Assembly (NCBI GenBank): GCA_963422465.1
Contig: OY730173.1
Location: 1,426,001-1,490,000, forward strand
Length of the DNA stretch: 64,000 bases
From: Lichina pygmaea
Taxonomy: Eukaryota > Ascomycota > Lichinomycetes > Lichinales > Lichinaceae
Reading direction: 5' to 3'
The first letter of the stretch is position 1; every line of letters starts with the position of its first letter. The notes beneath the pieces are model-generated. The model had not been told where the DNA came from. It saw only the letters and a program-made list of their open reading frames with translations, and did no database searches. Position numbers and translations under genes: made by a program. This document shows, piece by piece, positions 22,960 to 34,876 of the stretch.

Positions 22960-25154
22960 AGCTCAAGGTGCAAACTACAGTTGGAGTGTGGGCTCCGGGC
23001 TGGGTACCCAGCGCTCCGAAGCAGTATCTAGGGGTGAGTGTGCACGGCGGAGTGCAACAGGCCTCAGAACTGCGGGGAAGTGTGGCAGAGACCCTGCAGG
23101 GGGGTTGGAACTCTGCGCTATGTCCTGGCATAGTACAACTGTGGCCCTCCTCAACACCCTTGGTAAGGTGCTGGAAGCCATCATGGCCTGGAGGATCTGC
23201 TACGTTGCTGAACACTACGGCCTACTCCCACAAGCACAACACAGGTGCTGCTGGCAACAAGACACCACCACAGCCCTGGAACTGCTGACTGAGCAGATCC
23301 ACACTGCCTGGGGGCAAGGCTGCGACAAGGTGGCTACAGTCCTCAGCCTGGACATGGTGGTGGTGTTCCCAAACATGTCACACAACTGACTACTGCACAT
23401 CCTCCGGTGAGACCACGTACTGACAGCACTTCTCAGATGGACAGCCAGCTTCCTGAAGGATCGCCAAACCTCCCTAGTCCTGGGGTGATGGCAGAGCGAC
23501 ACTCACCAAGTGACCACCAGCATACCGCAAGGGTCCCCAGTCTCCCCAATCCTTTTCCTATTTTTCAACAAGGATCTGGTTGACTTCTGCGCCCGAGGAA
23601 CCGGAAAGGTGTTGGCTATTGGCTTTGTTGACAATGTCAACATCCTAGTGGTTGGCAACAGCACAGAGAGCAACTGCCAAGTGCTTGAACACGTCCACCA
23701 TGGCTGCACCGCCTGGGCCCACCACCACAGAGCTGCCTTCGCACCACACAAATACGAGTTGATGCACCTGACTTGTTCTCCAAGGCGATTCAACATGGCC
23801 GCAGGTGTCAACCTGGAGGGCATCACCAAGGCCCCGCAACCAACCCTCCGGATACTCAGCATCCTACTGGACCTGAAGCTCCACTGGGGACCGCACGTGA
23901 AGCGCACAGCTGAAAGGGCAACACGGCAAAGCCGGGCCCTCTCCGCCATCACAGGATCCACCTGGGGAGCCACCTTCAACAAAGCACGGCTGATCTACAA
24001 CACTGTGGTGTGCCCGGTCATCACCTACATAGCGACAGTGTGGAGCCCGCTGGACAGCCTCCTGAGGCCAGCACACCGACACTGGATTGGAGATGCCCTT
24101 GAACAGCAACAACAACACTGCCTGCAGTCAGTTACTGGCGGCTTCAAGGCTACCAGCTGGAAGCAGCTTGAGAGTGAGGCCACTGTCCCACCCCTCCGGG
24201 CGCACATGGCACGACTGCAGCTACAGGTGCGTGCCAGAATGGAAGCCTCCAGGGCCTGGACTGAGATTCAAGAGGCCTGCGAACAACTCAAGCGTCAGCT
24301 GGCCCGACGACCAGGCCGATGTCACCGCGCCCACATCTCACCAGGCCAGGCGCGACACCGCTGGGCAGAGTCAATCCTCTGGCCTCAGCGGCCACTAGAA
24401 TCTACCGAGGGGTCTCTGGGCCTGCCCCCGTGGGCCGACAGCCACCCCACAGCCACCCCACCCCGAGGCACTTCCCCACAAACAGTCTGGCAGGCCCGCT
24501 TGCTAGTGGAGCAATGGTGCTGGGAGCGATGGCACGAGCTCCACGGTGGACCCCCACCTCAAGTCCAGCTGCTGGACCCCGACCCTGGAGGGGGAGACAA
24601 CTGGAAGCCGGACAAGATGCCGTATCGGGCATCCCTCCGGCTTCGCGCCGGCCTATCCAAGGCCCAAAGCTACATCCTGACGCAGGTGCGCACAGGTAAG
24701 ATTGGGCTGGCAGCCTTCCTCTGCAGGCGACAAGTCCCCGGCTTCCCGACACCGGCTTGTTGCTGCGGAGCGCAGTGGGAGACTGCCAAGCATGTTGTTC
24801 TAGAGTGCCCACACCTGCAGCGAGTGCGCCGCAGTCTCTACACTGCGACTGCCACTACTGACTACCAGGTGATGATCTCGCGCCCGCGGCCCGCCACCGC
24901 CCTCACCTCGTGGATCCTACGCCACGGAGTTCTCTCCCAGTTCTCCTGGGCTCAGGAGCAGCTGGATACTGGTTACTAACCAGCCACCCCCCCACGTTCT
25001 ACAGATTACTCGAGAGGATAGCGCTGCCTGAGGCGCTGCAGGGAGAGGTTTTTTACTCGGTTGAGTTTTCCTAGCCTAATTCTATAGTTGACCCAGCGTA
25101 GCCTAGATACACTAGCGCTAGAATGGCGTAGGAATTCAATCAATCAATCAAAAC
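22960..25154 (+). mobile_element. Non-LTR retrotransposon (LINE, Tad-like), broken
   Basis: Reverse-transcriptase segments appear in order: LLNTLGKVLEAIMAWRICY, TTALELLTEQIHTAWGQG, a SLDM(V) segment, TTSIPQGSPVSPILFLFF, and GFVDNVNILVVGN at the catalytic aspartate box, where the expected second Asp is Asn. Then come CPVITYIATVWSP and a C-terminal zinc-knuckle-type CCCGAQWETAKHVVLECPH. The longest frame runs 23510-24979; stops in the frames before it show the element is dead. The 3' end is marked by (TCAA)n at about 25136-25150, as expected for target-primed reverse transcription. The Tad/I clade call is from the QGSPVSP...GFVDD layout and terminal knuckle and is moderate. Confidence 0.85.
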
Positions 25155-25968
25155 AACCCTATAATTAAAGCTCAGAGCTACGGTAGAACTACAGAGTCTC
25201 CTGTGCCATGCAGTGCGTATCCAACTTTGGGGACGAGGACAGTCCAGTACCGGTACTCTCGTACCGTACCGTACGGTACATAGCTCTGGGCCAAAGATAT
25301 CAAACCCCCTAGACCGACTTACTGGACGTACGTACTTACGTACGCTACGTTCTTAGGCCAAGCAGTGCCAGGGTATAGAGAGCAACGGTTTAGTGACAGG
25401 CCTCACGCCTGTCAAGTCTTCACCCGCCACCTCACTCGCTTCATCACCGTGGAGCTGCAGCGCAAAGCAGTGAGCAAGGCCCTTAGAACACTGTGCAACT
25501 CAGCTTGGCTCACATCAACTGTACTACCAGCTCTTTTGCGATGTGTCAGGGCCCTTGGCGACTTTGCACTCCAGAAATAGCTGAGACGGATCTTGTCATG
25601 GGGTAACTACTACGGCTGTGTCAAGCCTTACGGTACCGTACGGCATGGGTGCGCGTGGTGAGCCAAGGATGGACTCTCGTAAGCATGTATTGTCGACACT
25701 GCATGTCTGTCTCTGATCGGTTCTGATCACTCCGCAGAACTGCCAAGAACGTGCTTGAATGTCGCGGACATATTTCATCGGGCTTTATGTGTGTTCGTGC
25801 CAGCATGAGCTTCTCGACAGGGTGCGTCAGGAGAGAACTCGATTGCCTGCAAGAAGTCTGACACATGAGGCCCGAGCCGGTGGTGTCGTGATTAGATGCG
25901 GTACTGGCTGAAACGACATCACTGGAGCCTCATACAACCACCGCAGTAGTGATGCTGCTGCTGCTTCA
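25155..25968. other. Intergenic, LINE to DUF2011 gene
   Basis: GTAC-rich at about 25245-25350. One 71-codon plus-strand frame at 25365-25580 is Leu/Ala/Arg-rich but matches no family known to me. The rest has no recognised feature. Confidence 0.4.
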
Positions 25969-26863
25969 TCAAGCTGGTCCACCACCGACGCTCTCGGCAC
26001 GACTAGGCGATTGGCCCTCATTCCTGGCCGCTCTTTCCTGCTTCTGAGCCCTTCTCCTGAGCTTCTGCAATCGGTTCTTCCGAGCTCTTTTGTCTCGCAT
26101 CGCCGCTTCCTTTTCCGATCGCGCAGCCGTCTCCCTCCTCTGTTTCTCTGCTATCGCCTCCACCTTCTTCCTTCTCGCGATTCTGCTCTTTTTCCCAAGG
26201 CGTCTTTGCCCCCCGCTCTTTGCTATCTCAGGGCGCGTCTTGGGCTGAGACAGATCTCGCCAACACCTGGATGTGATGGTCGCAACCCGCCACGGGAGGG
26301 AACATCCCGGCTTTGATAACGTCAGTGTCTTCTCCAAGGGTATCTCAAAAGAGCAGAGCACTCACCCACGCGAGCCGGGCTTGTTTCAGCACTTCTTCGC
26401 CGGTCACAGCCGACTCTTCTAATTCAGTCCTCCTGACGGATGACAGAGGTCCGGCAAAATAGTAACTCTCCGATCTTCTGGTCGTAAGTAGTTCCTTCAG
26501 CTCCTCAGGGCCGGGAGAATGGATGTCGATTCGTGTTGGCTCCTCTCGATGCGATATCTCGTCATGCGGTTGGTTCGACCGTGAGAAAAGCCTGAAAGTG
26601 TAGATCGACGCATCGACCTGATCGACCTCATGATGCTGGCGACCACCACCATGCTGATCGATTGGCGCAAAGAGCTCGTCCGTGACAGCTTCCTCCAGCC
26701 ACCTTCTCGATCTCTCCAGGTGCTGATCGGCCAGTTCGACGGTAGACTCGCCATCAGACGACGGTGTACTATATTCCTCGTCGCTGGACCAAGGCGACTG
26801 AAAATCGGTCCGAGAGATCCTGTAGCATGTATAAATATGGATATGATCCCATTGTTCAGCCCG
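25969..26863 (-). CDS. DUF2011-type fungal protein (partial model, 5' end not found)
   Basis: Two exons are clear: one ending at 26366 and open upstream to about 26863, and 26310-25969 after a 55-nt intron with a GTGAGT donor. Landmarks: SPWSSDEEYSTPSSDGESTV, ASIYTFRLFSRSNQP, a RIDIHSPGPEELKELLTT stretch, RRSESYYFAG, TGEEVLKQARLAW joined to PGCSLPWRVATIT, and a very basic, Lys/Arg/Glu coiled tail (KKSRIARRKKVEAIAEKQ). This is the layout of DUF2011, a family without known function. The tail suggests a nuclear or nucleolar protein, as an inference. No ATG lies in frame between 26863 and the conserved core, so a first exon further upstream is likely. Confidence 0.72.
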
Positions 26864-28589
26864 TCAAAACGTACTGTCGCGTTTGACCTGGCTGTAGCAT
26901 CACCAAGCGCGGTGCGGGGTCCACCTCGATTCCTGATGCTTCTCAGAGATGGCGGAGATGGGCTCCCCCACGCCGCGTGCATGCTTAGCCAGTGAGTAAC
27001 GACCCGTCACAGCTCGAGGCTACGGTCGTCGACCGCCATGGAGACTCTCTGGTACCCTCGTACTTGATCTTTGGTGGGGAAGAGTCTGCGACGAAGGCCA
27101 ACGAACCGCTAAATTAGGGCATCGCTCGCGCTACGTAATTACCGTACGGTATGGTACGGTACCCGTATACTTGGCGAGGCTGTGCGAGGCCCACAGGTAA
27201 GATGCGGCAAGGATATCCTGCAAGTCGTCCATCCAGGCACGCTCACCAAGCAACCGATATCTTACGACGACTTGAGTTGCAAAGTAAAGCTGGTCGGTAG
27301 AGTAATTCTCCTAGAGGGCGCTGTTGCAGAATATAAATTTTGGTCCTCCAGACCAAGACCAGCGATCGTGCTTCGCCACCGGTAGGCGGCAGCTTCTCGA
27401 CCCGTGCTGTTCGAGCCCAATACTTCAGTCGACACCCGGTGTGCCCATCTCTGTAGGTATGCTTCAAGCCCCGTGCGTAAGCGCTGAGAAGTGAGATGAA
27501 AACAGACTCGACGCTTTGACCGATGTCCAGCCCCGACTACTCGACACCAGCAGACACATAGCCAGGATAGCAGCAACGGATCGAATCTGCTCTGCCTGCA
27601 TGCTCAAGGACCAGCCAAGAGCACATTAAGTATCCTAGCCGTGCATAGATAGCGGAGAAGACGACGACTGCGAGATGCTGGCGCACGCGGCAATCGCTGA
27701 CCGAAACACATGGTCGTGGACACGATGGAAACTGGCTGTCTGGCTGGAGCGCTTGAGCTTGAGGCTGTCATGAGAGAATCCGGCACGAGGATCGTCCCAC
27801 TCTATTTCAACGATGAGGGTCGATTTGCAGATATAAGCCAGCACTTATTTGCTATACTGACGGATTTCCCACCATGAGTTTGTAATAGTGACAGCTCGGA
27901 CGAGACTCCAAGAAGAAATCTGATCAATCTCTCTGTACGTACGTATTGCATAGCCGCTTGGCTTTGAGATTCAAGCTCCCGCTTCTGAGCAGGGATGAAA
28001 ATCATCGATGGCTAGACGCAGACTTCAGCGCATCAAGTAAGCACATCGAGAGGATGTCAGGTCATCGTCGTTCGAGGTGGATTCTGCAAGCTGTGCTTTG
28101 AATCAGGAACTGACGTGATGCACTTCGCCGCACCGGTGACGTGAGCAATAGTTGGATCTTGAAATTCTGATGTCGGACTCGTCCCTTATTTTCACCTGAA
28201 ATTTCAGCGCTGAGAGCTTCTTGGGTCCGCAAGTCCAGAGGCTTTCACCTTGTGAAGATGCCTCATCGACGCTCGACAGCCGTCTGTCGCACATCAGAAT
28301 CACGTTGAGTAACGCAAAGGACCCAAAGTGTAGGATTAACCCACTTGAAGCACCTTGTGCCATATAGCAGACGAGATCGAGCCCCCCAAGCATTGCAAGT
28401 TCCTACTCAAGGCCGGAATCTATTTTCACACTGCGCTATCCTCGGTCTTTGACGGCCTTTTGAGTTCGAGATTCTCCGAGTCCACTTCTGAGCCAAAGTC
28501 ATCTCACGGCTCTGAGATGCTAGATGGTTGCTCCAGCGCGGCCAAACGCACTCTCTGGCGACTGCTCGGACGCGTAAGAAGCTTTGCGT
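26864..28589. other. Intergenic, no gene recognised
   Basis: About 1.7 kb. It should hold the missing first exon and promoter of the DUF2011 gene at its left. GTAC/GGTACC motifs occur near 27140-27170 and 27935-27945. Short frames on both strands have no recognised family. Confidence 0.4.
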
Positions 28590-29302
28590 GCGCACCAAGC
28601 GGATATGGGTAATGGGACGCACCTGAGGGGCCGCTGCCATTGTAGGGGCGACCCAGAAGACTGGATACCGACGCTGGATATTGTTGATCAAGAGAGCGGT
28701 GGTCAGCACGAGAACGCACGACAGAAGAACGACACCCAGAAATTACCACGAAAGGTGACATATCTCAAGACTCACTGCCGGCAGTAGCGCGGTTGCACCG
28801 GCCGGAGGGTTGGTGGTTCTTGTCGTCTGCATCGCGACGATGGCCGTGGCCGCCGATAACGAGCCAGCAAGCCAACGCGAAGAGTTGAATCGCTGCTGTG
28901 AAGGGCGAAGGCTGAACAGTTTCGTGATGCAGATGCCCGTAAGTGCGCTGAGGAAGTGACCGCCGACGAGGGCCCGCGAGTGGTGCTTCAATCGTGCCGT
29001 AGCACAAGACGGCTGACGCTCCCTGTTTCACTCCATCGCCAACGTCGGCGGTGGTGCACGAAGCCGACCTGCGGGGCCGCTGGGAAACGTACATAGGACA
29101 CGACAACGGACGGCACGCCACGATCTATAAAGTACGGGATATGACCAAGGATCGCCCGCAGTACAGCGAGCCCACAAAATGCGCCGATGAAGGACCAAAC
29201 GTAGACGATGTATTCCGGGATTGGTTTAGGGGCCGCCGAACGATATCCGAACCAGTGACTCAGCCACGGCGGCAAACGCGGAAGCGGATCAGAAAGTGTC
29301 AT
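28590..29302 (-). pseudogene. HPP-family integral membrane protein gene, decayed
   Basis: The minus strand carries an HPP protein in its normal order. Exon 1 (ATG at 29302 to 29093) has WLSHWFGYRSAAPKP, YVWSFIGAFCGLAVL and a GVPSVVVSY end; a 70-nt intron follows; exon 2 from 29022 has GASAVLCYGTIEAPLAGP. Then, in another frame, come RALVGGHFLSALTGICITKL, RWLAGSLSAATAIV and TNPPAGATALLPA, followed by LVLTTALLINNIQRRYPVFW. The frame change near 28977 looks like a loss of about 8 nt, and the conserved SWYYLP-type segment near 28745 reads as a stop (TGGTAA). HPP proteins have four or more TM helices; some bacterial and plastid members transport nitrite. The C-terminal limit is approximate. Confidence 0.75.
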
Positions 29303-29888
29303 CCTCCAAATAGGTTGTAGATGCTGCAGGTGGTGGAGTGCAGGATGCCCAAGGAATAGAGAAGATAGCATGATTGAGAAAAGGAGACTTGCTTGATTGA
29401 CGATCAAGCTTATGTCGTTGCGATAACAGACGTGACGGTGCGGCTGTCCAAGCTACCGTCCGAGCCGAGGGAAGGTTGATATGAAAGCCAGTACGCCTTT
29501 GGCTGCAAAGAAGCCAAGATCCATTCTTCAAATCTCCTGATAACGTGAGCTTGAAGGCCCGATCAAAAATCCAAGGCGGTTAGTGCTCCGGCATCTTATG
29601 CCGGGTTCGGTCGAATCTGTCCTCGCCCAGCGTGCGCCGTGCAGAAAGCAATGTTATCGAAACCCTTTGTGGTCGGATCACTCGTAGTGCATCATCGATT
29701 ATTCAGCCCCCGAGCAGGATGGGTGAGTTGAAGATCATTGATTGCAGCAGGACTTGAAGAGATGCCGTCAGCCGTGGGCATGACACCTGATATGGCAGAC
29801 GGCGACCAGTCCCCTCCACCCTCGTGCCCTACTGCTACGGCTGCGTTTGTGGATCGTCCCGTAAGCAGGGAATGCAAGAATGCCGTAG
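29303..29888. other. Intergenic between HPP pseudogene and STE24
   Basis: Region upstream of the HPP pseudogene and downstream of STE24 (both minus). No additional gene or repeat recognised. Confidence 0.45.
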
Positions 29889-31486
29889 CTACAGTTCCCT
29901 ATCTGCAGCTCTGAGGACCTGCTCTTTCTCGCCCTTGACCGACTGCTGGCCACGCCACCCAAGTGCAGCCAAGCGCTCGGGCAAGATCGGGTGCGAGTAG
30001 TGGTAGGTGGCATAGAGCCAGTCGGCGTCCATGGTGCTGAGGTTCTGAACTTGAAGCTTGATGAGCGACGACGCGAGCTCCTTGGCGTAGCCCAACCGGA
30101 CGGCAAACTCATCTGTTCCCGTTAGCGACTGCTTGCCTGCGGCAGAGCTCGTGAGTCCAGTTACGTACCGGCTTCAAACTCGAACTTCCGACTGATGATG
30201 TTGGAAGTGAAGCTGATGACGATGTCCATCGGCGCTAAGATCTGGTTGAAGAGAACGAGACCGATGAGGATCGGCCGCTCAGTAGTAAAGCCAAACGACT
30301 CGTACAGGGACTTGTTGTTGATGAACAAAGAGAACAATGCGAGGATGTAGAATGCATGGAACTGGGAGACGTTAGCGCTTGTGCTCGCCACCCTGCAGAT
30401 ATCAGCCGAGAATCTACCTGTGACAGTCCAAACAGCTTGATGGTATGGCTTAGGCTCCAGTGACCCAGCTCGTGGCCCAGAACAGCAACAATCTCTTCGC
30501 TATCGCTCTTCTCGATAAGAGTGTCGTAGATGACGATGTGCTTCTTCCAGGGTAGACCAAAGAAGTATGCGTTGCTGTGGGCACTGCGCTTGCTGCCGTC
30601 GATGACGAAGAGCGAGTTGAGCGGGAAATTGAGACGTTTGGCGAGAACCTCGACCCCTTGCTTCAGAGCTCCATCTTCCAGCGGTGACAGCTTGTTGAAC
30701 AGCGGGAGGATGACGATCGGATAGATCGTGATCATGAACATCTGGAGGGCGATGCTGAAGGTCCAGACGTAGTAAAAGAAACTGTCTCCCGTCCTCTGGA
30801 TGATGGCGAGGATGACCGAGAGGATCGGGCCGCCCAAGGCAGCGAGGAGCACCAGCTCTTTGACCTTGTCCGTCAGGTACGTCCTCAACGTCGTCTTGTT
30901 GAACCCAAACTTCTCCTCGAGCACAAAGGTCTGGTACAGACTGCTCGGGAGATCAAGCACGGTCTGCAGGAGCATGAAGACGATCAAAAAGGCCACCGAC
31001 TGCGTCTTCTCTCCAGAGAATCGCGCCGGCGCATACTCTGTCAAGACTCCTCCGGCGAGGGCCCAGATCTGTGCGAGCACGTCTGCATAGATGAAGTAGA
31101 GCTGTTGAGCGACGTTGTAGATGTCGTTGAGGAAGCGGAACTTGGCCTTGGCGCGACCATACGCCTGGGGATTGGACATTGTCTTTAGCGACTGTAGACC
31201 TCATCGTCATGCTACAGCCTCCATGGCCCGATGTACATACCTGGCTCTTATCGAAAACTTCCTGTGTGATCTCTGCCTCGAGAGTCTTGGGTGGTCTTGT
31301 CCGGCATAGGACCCGGAATTGGCGCAGCGACAATGCTCCTTCGAACACATACTGCGCCAAAAAGACGCTTATAATAACATGCTTCCATGGAAATCCGGGC
31401 CGATCAGCCTGGGCAGCAACGTCCTGTGAGCTTGGTTAGCAAGGCTCCCTATCAGCATCAACAGCACGCACCCGTAGGAAGTCCAT
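29889..31486 (-). CDS. STE24: CAAX prenyl protease STE24 (M48A zinc metalloprotease)
   Basis: Five minus-strand exons (31486-31472, 31423-31241, 31164-30418, 30361-30169, 30112-29889) give 453 residues, the size of yeast Ste24. The enzyme cleaves prenylated CAAX proteins such as a-factor in the ER membrane. Landmarks: WKHVIISVFLAQYVFEGAL, LRQFRVLCRTRPPKTLE, FRFLNDIYNVAQQLYFIY, DLPSSLYQTFVLEEKFGFNK, ILPLFNKLSPLEDG, GSKRSAHSNAYFFGLPW, the zinc motif HELGH in VAVLGHELGHW, NNKSLYESFGF, and MDIVISFTSNIISRKFEFEA joined to DEFAVRLGYA with the third zinc ligand Glu, then YSHPILPERLAAL. All four introns are 48-76 nt. The 15-nt first exon (MDFLR) is small, but the join is in frame. Confidence 0.95.
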
Positions 31487-32256
31487 GACCAATGCGCGTT
31501 GTCCAGTTGCTCCTCTTCAGCCTCCACGTCGGGGGGTTTGAGGTAGCTCTAACGAACAGAGGCTACCGTGGAGCTTAGGACAATGAGCGACGCACTCGCA
31601 AGTTGCAATGTGATTGGAAAAGTGAGATGTCCGAGTGAGCTGGCCTCATGGACTTTGGGTGCGTAAGTACGTATGTACCTCGCGCGAATGTACCAGTACC
31701 GTACGAAGTACGTGGCAAGCTAGACTTTAAGTGACGCCTCCCAGCGGAGTACAAGTGTGTGGACGTACGGAGTAGAACTACGGGAAGTTACGAGAAGCGA
31801 CCGTACTTTCGTGGAAGTCATGTCCATATTGTATACTCAAGATGTACGAATATACGGAGCATCTATGTAAATACTCGTAGCTACGAGGTTGGGTACGTAT
31901 CTTCTACCTCCGTACCCAACGTACTTCGTACAGTACTTACTCCGAGTACTCGTATTCACAGTACTTACAGTACTGGTATGTTTCTGATGACTAACCGGAA
32001 TGCTCGGTAGCTATTCGCTGAGGAATCATAAGCACTAGCTTTGCAAGTATAACAGCCCTAAATAGCAATGGTAACACCGATGCTGTCAGTTGCACTTCCG
32101 TCTTCCAACGATGCGCTGCCATCACTTATACTCTTTCACATACGCCAGAGGTTGGCCACGTCCTTATGATGCTGGTAATCATAGACATATCTAGAGACCA
32201 ACTCGAGCCTTCGCGCAATTGATGACGGCGCGCATCGGGAGTAGCAGGAGAGGACC
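31487..32256. other. Divergent spacer STE24/OAC1-like with GTAC island
   Basis: The STE24 and carrier genes diverge from here, so both promoters lie in it. The centre (31660-31990) is the densest GTAC/TACG island of the window, with motifs such as CGTACTTCCGTAC and TACTCGTA repeated imperfectly. Confidence 0.6.
31660..31990. repeat. GTAC/TACG-rich island
   Basis: About 330 bp packed with GTAC, CGTA and TACT motifs in imperfect order; many self-complementary blocks. It has no clean unit length and no coding frame. It sits in a divergent promoter region. Confidence 0.75.
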
Positions 32257-33480
32257 ATGTCGACTACGCTGGGGTTTGTGAGCTCGATCAAGCCTTCGGA
32301 GTGCATTTCCTGACCACGATCTCCAAACAGCGCATTCATAGCGGGCGGCTTGGCAGCTTGTGGTGCAGTTACCGTCACCCACGGCTTCGAGACGGTCAAG
32401 ATTCGGTACGGCTCCCTCCAGTGTCGTCCGCCGAGCCACCCTCTGATGACCGCGCTGGCAGACTTCAACTGCAGGGAGAGCTCCAGTCCAAGGCAGAAGC
32501 CCCGCGGCTGTACAGAGGCGTCTTCCATGGCGTCGGGGTCATTCTCAGAAATGAGGGCGTCCGCGGCCTTTTTCGAGGCATAGGTTCTGCCGTAAGGCGA
32601 CGCCAACCTCAAGCTATCGTGCCGAGCGCTGAAAAGTGTCGACGCAGTACTTGTACCAAACGACGCTCAACGGCTGCCGACTCGGCTTTTACGAGCCACT
32701 TCGGGGTGCATTGACCACAACATTGTACCATGACTCTAGCCGGCAATCGTTAGGCATAAACATCTTCTCGGGCGCCGCTTCGGGCATTCTCGGCGCCGCT
32801 GCCGGATCTCCCTTCTTCTTGGCCAAGACGCGGCTGCAGTCGTTCTCGCTCTTCTTCCCTGTCGGCACCCAACACCGATACAAAAACGCGCTGGACGGAC
32901 TGCGAAAGATCTACAGCAGCGAGGGCGTCAAGGGCCTCTATCGGGGAGTCGGGGCGGCCATGGTTCGAACCGGGTTTGGCAGCTCCGTGCAGCTGCCTAC
33001 GTACTTTTTCGCCAAACGACGGCTGATCAAGCATCTCGACGTGAAGGAAGGCACACCTCTGCACCTTGCGAGTAGCGCTGCCAGCGGTTTTGTCGTCTGC
33101 TGCGTGATGCATCCCCCAGGTAAATTACGTGGAAGATTTCGCCACTTGAGAAACACCGAGGCTGACGCAGACTTTTCAGATACAATCATGTCACGAATGT
33201 ACAATCAGACTGGAAACCTCTACAAAGGGGTGTGGGACTGTCTGTACAAAACCATTCGCACCGAGGGTGTGCTAGCCATATATAAAGGGTTCGTGGCTCA
33301 CCTGGCGCGTATCCTTCCTCATACAGTGAGTCGTCTCGACGGAACAAAGGGCATTTGCTTCGCGAGGCTGAGGTTGACGTCTCCTAGATCCTGACTCTCA
33401 CTCTGGCGGAGCATACCAACAAGCTAATGCGTCGGTTCGAGAACCGCGTCATATCCAAACCTCCGAAGGACAACCTCTGA
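32257..33480 (+). CDS. Mitochondrial carrier, oxaloacetate transporter (OAC1)-like
   Basis: Six exons (32257-32273, 32331-32405, 32462-32591, 32648-33119, 33180-33325, 33388-33480), 310 residues, the normal carrier length. The three-fold carrier pattern is visible: FIAGGLAACGAVTVTHGFET with KIRLQLQGEL; GAASGILGAAAGSPFFLAKT with RLQSFSLFFP; ASSAASGFVVCCVMHPP with DTIMSRMYNQ. Each is followed by a GLFRG / GLYRGVG / AIYKGF motif. The first PX[DE] motif is altered to THGFET. The order LQLQGEL...LYQTTLNGCRLGFYEPLR...TRLQSFS...MYNQ suggests the Oac1/SLC25A34-35 group (inner-membrane oxaloacetate/sulfate transport). The 17-nt first exon is the least certain element. Confidence 0.88.
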
Positions 33481-34876
33481 AGCACGCCGGACCTATTCGT
33501 GGGAGACTCACGGCGCCGACGTCGCAACCTCGCTGGACGGCGTAAAACTGTCTTCCCGTCTCAGCTTTCAGATGGAGGGAGAATGTCTCCCACAGCATGA
33601 GAGGCGCATGATCATCATTAGAAGCACGCCTAGATACCCGGCAATCGGCGGAGCGGTCTCTTTCCTCTCAAGCGTCTCCTGTACTTGATTACTCAAAGCG
33701 AGCTGCAATGAGACTTCACTCTCACCGCCCACATGTGGTCGTCAGGACGGTCGTGCGTGAGCGATGGTCTGGGTGTTCCTGCTACCTCTGCGTCAACGCA
33801 CAACATCTCCCACGAGGCCGCTGTCCCAGCCCCACAGCCTCGACAAACAGCTGACACCGGAAGTGGCTGACAGCATCCGCGGAGTTTTCGAGGTCCGATC
33901 AAAGGGCTTGAGCGGGTACGTACGTGTACGTGTACGTGAAAGCATCCAGCCGCTCGTGGAGCACGGCGCTGCTGGTTGCCTTCCGGCACCAGTACAATTG
34001 CTCGTCCTGTCGGAGCCAGACGAGGCTACAAGAACTAGAACTCTGCGTTCAGGCCTGACAGAGTACCTGTGGAGATCAAGAGGCTATGAGATTGAATGTG
34101 GCCGGCCATAGCGTTACAACCCAACCGCAGCCTATCGCCACCGTTGGTAGGGCAAAACCCCCCAGACCCAACAAAGTTCGCAATGTCACGACCACACCCA
34201 AAATCTGCTAACACCAAGAAATTCAATCGCTCTACAGCGTCGTTACCATGTCATCAGTCGGGAGCCAGGAGCAGTAGGAGTTGCAGTGCCAGCGCGAGCA
34301 GCAACAGGAGCGGCAGTAGTGCGAATGAGTACAAACAGGCGTAGTGGCAGACGCAGCGGCTACACAAAACAACAGGCTGTACGTATGTACAGTGTCTCTC
34401 GCGCCGCCGCTGCAGCTCCTACTGCTCCTCCGTCCCGACTGAGGATATAGTTACGATGCTGTACGTGACGTAGAGCGATCGAATTTTTGGTATCGCGACG
34501 CCGTGAAAATATTTCGAAGGGTGTGTACGGAGTACTCTTAGAGATAAGCTGCTGTATACGGTATCACGGTATCACGTGATTGTGCGACGCTGGCGACAGT
34601 GTTCTGGAAGTAGAAGTTACCGGCACCGTACCGGTACCGGTAGTCACGGAGCTACGTAGCTCTAAATTGCCGACGCCGTTGCGCTTGAGCTGAGCCGCAT
34701 CCATGGGTTCCTTCGAAGCCAGACATGTCCGAGCACTTGACATCTGAAGCATCCGCATGTGTGAGGCACCGATCAGATGATCAACATTCATATCTGTCAT
34801 CCCGGTGCTTCCGGGCTGAAGCCAGCTTGATTTTTCCCGAGGGGTGTTGCGCCCAGCGCAACGCATATTCGACGCC
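33481..34876. other. Intergenic between carrier and MFS permease
   Basis: About 1.4 kb. There are GTAC motifs at 33918-33940, 34380-34395 and 34625-34645. A low-complexity CAG/AGC-rich stretch lies at 34265-34325. An upstream short frame at 34704 (MGSFEARHVRALDI) is a possible uORF of the permease. No other gene recognised. Confidence 0.45.
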
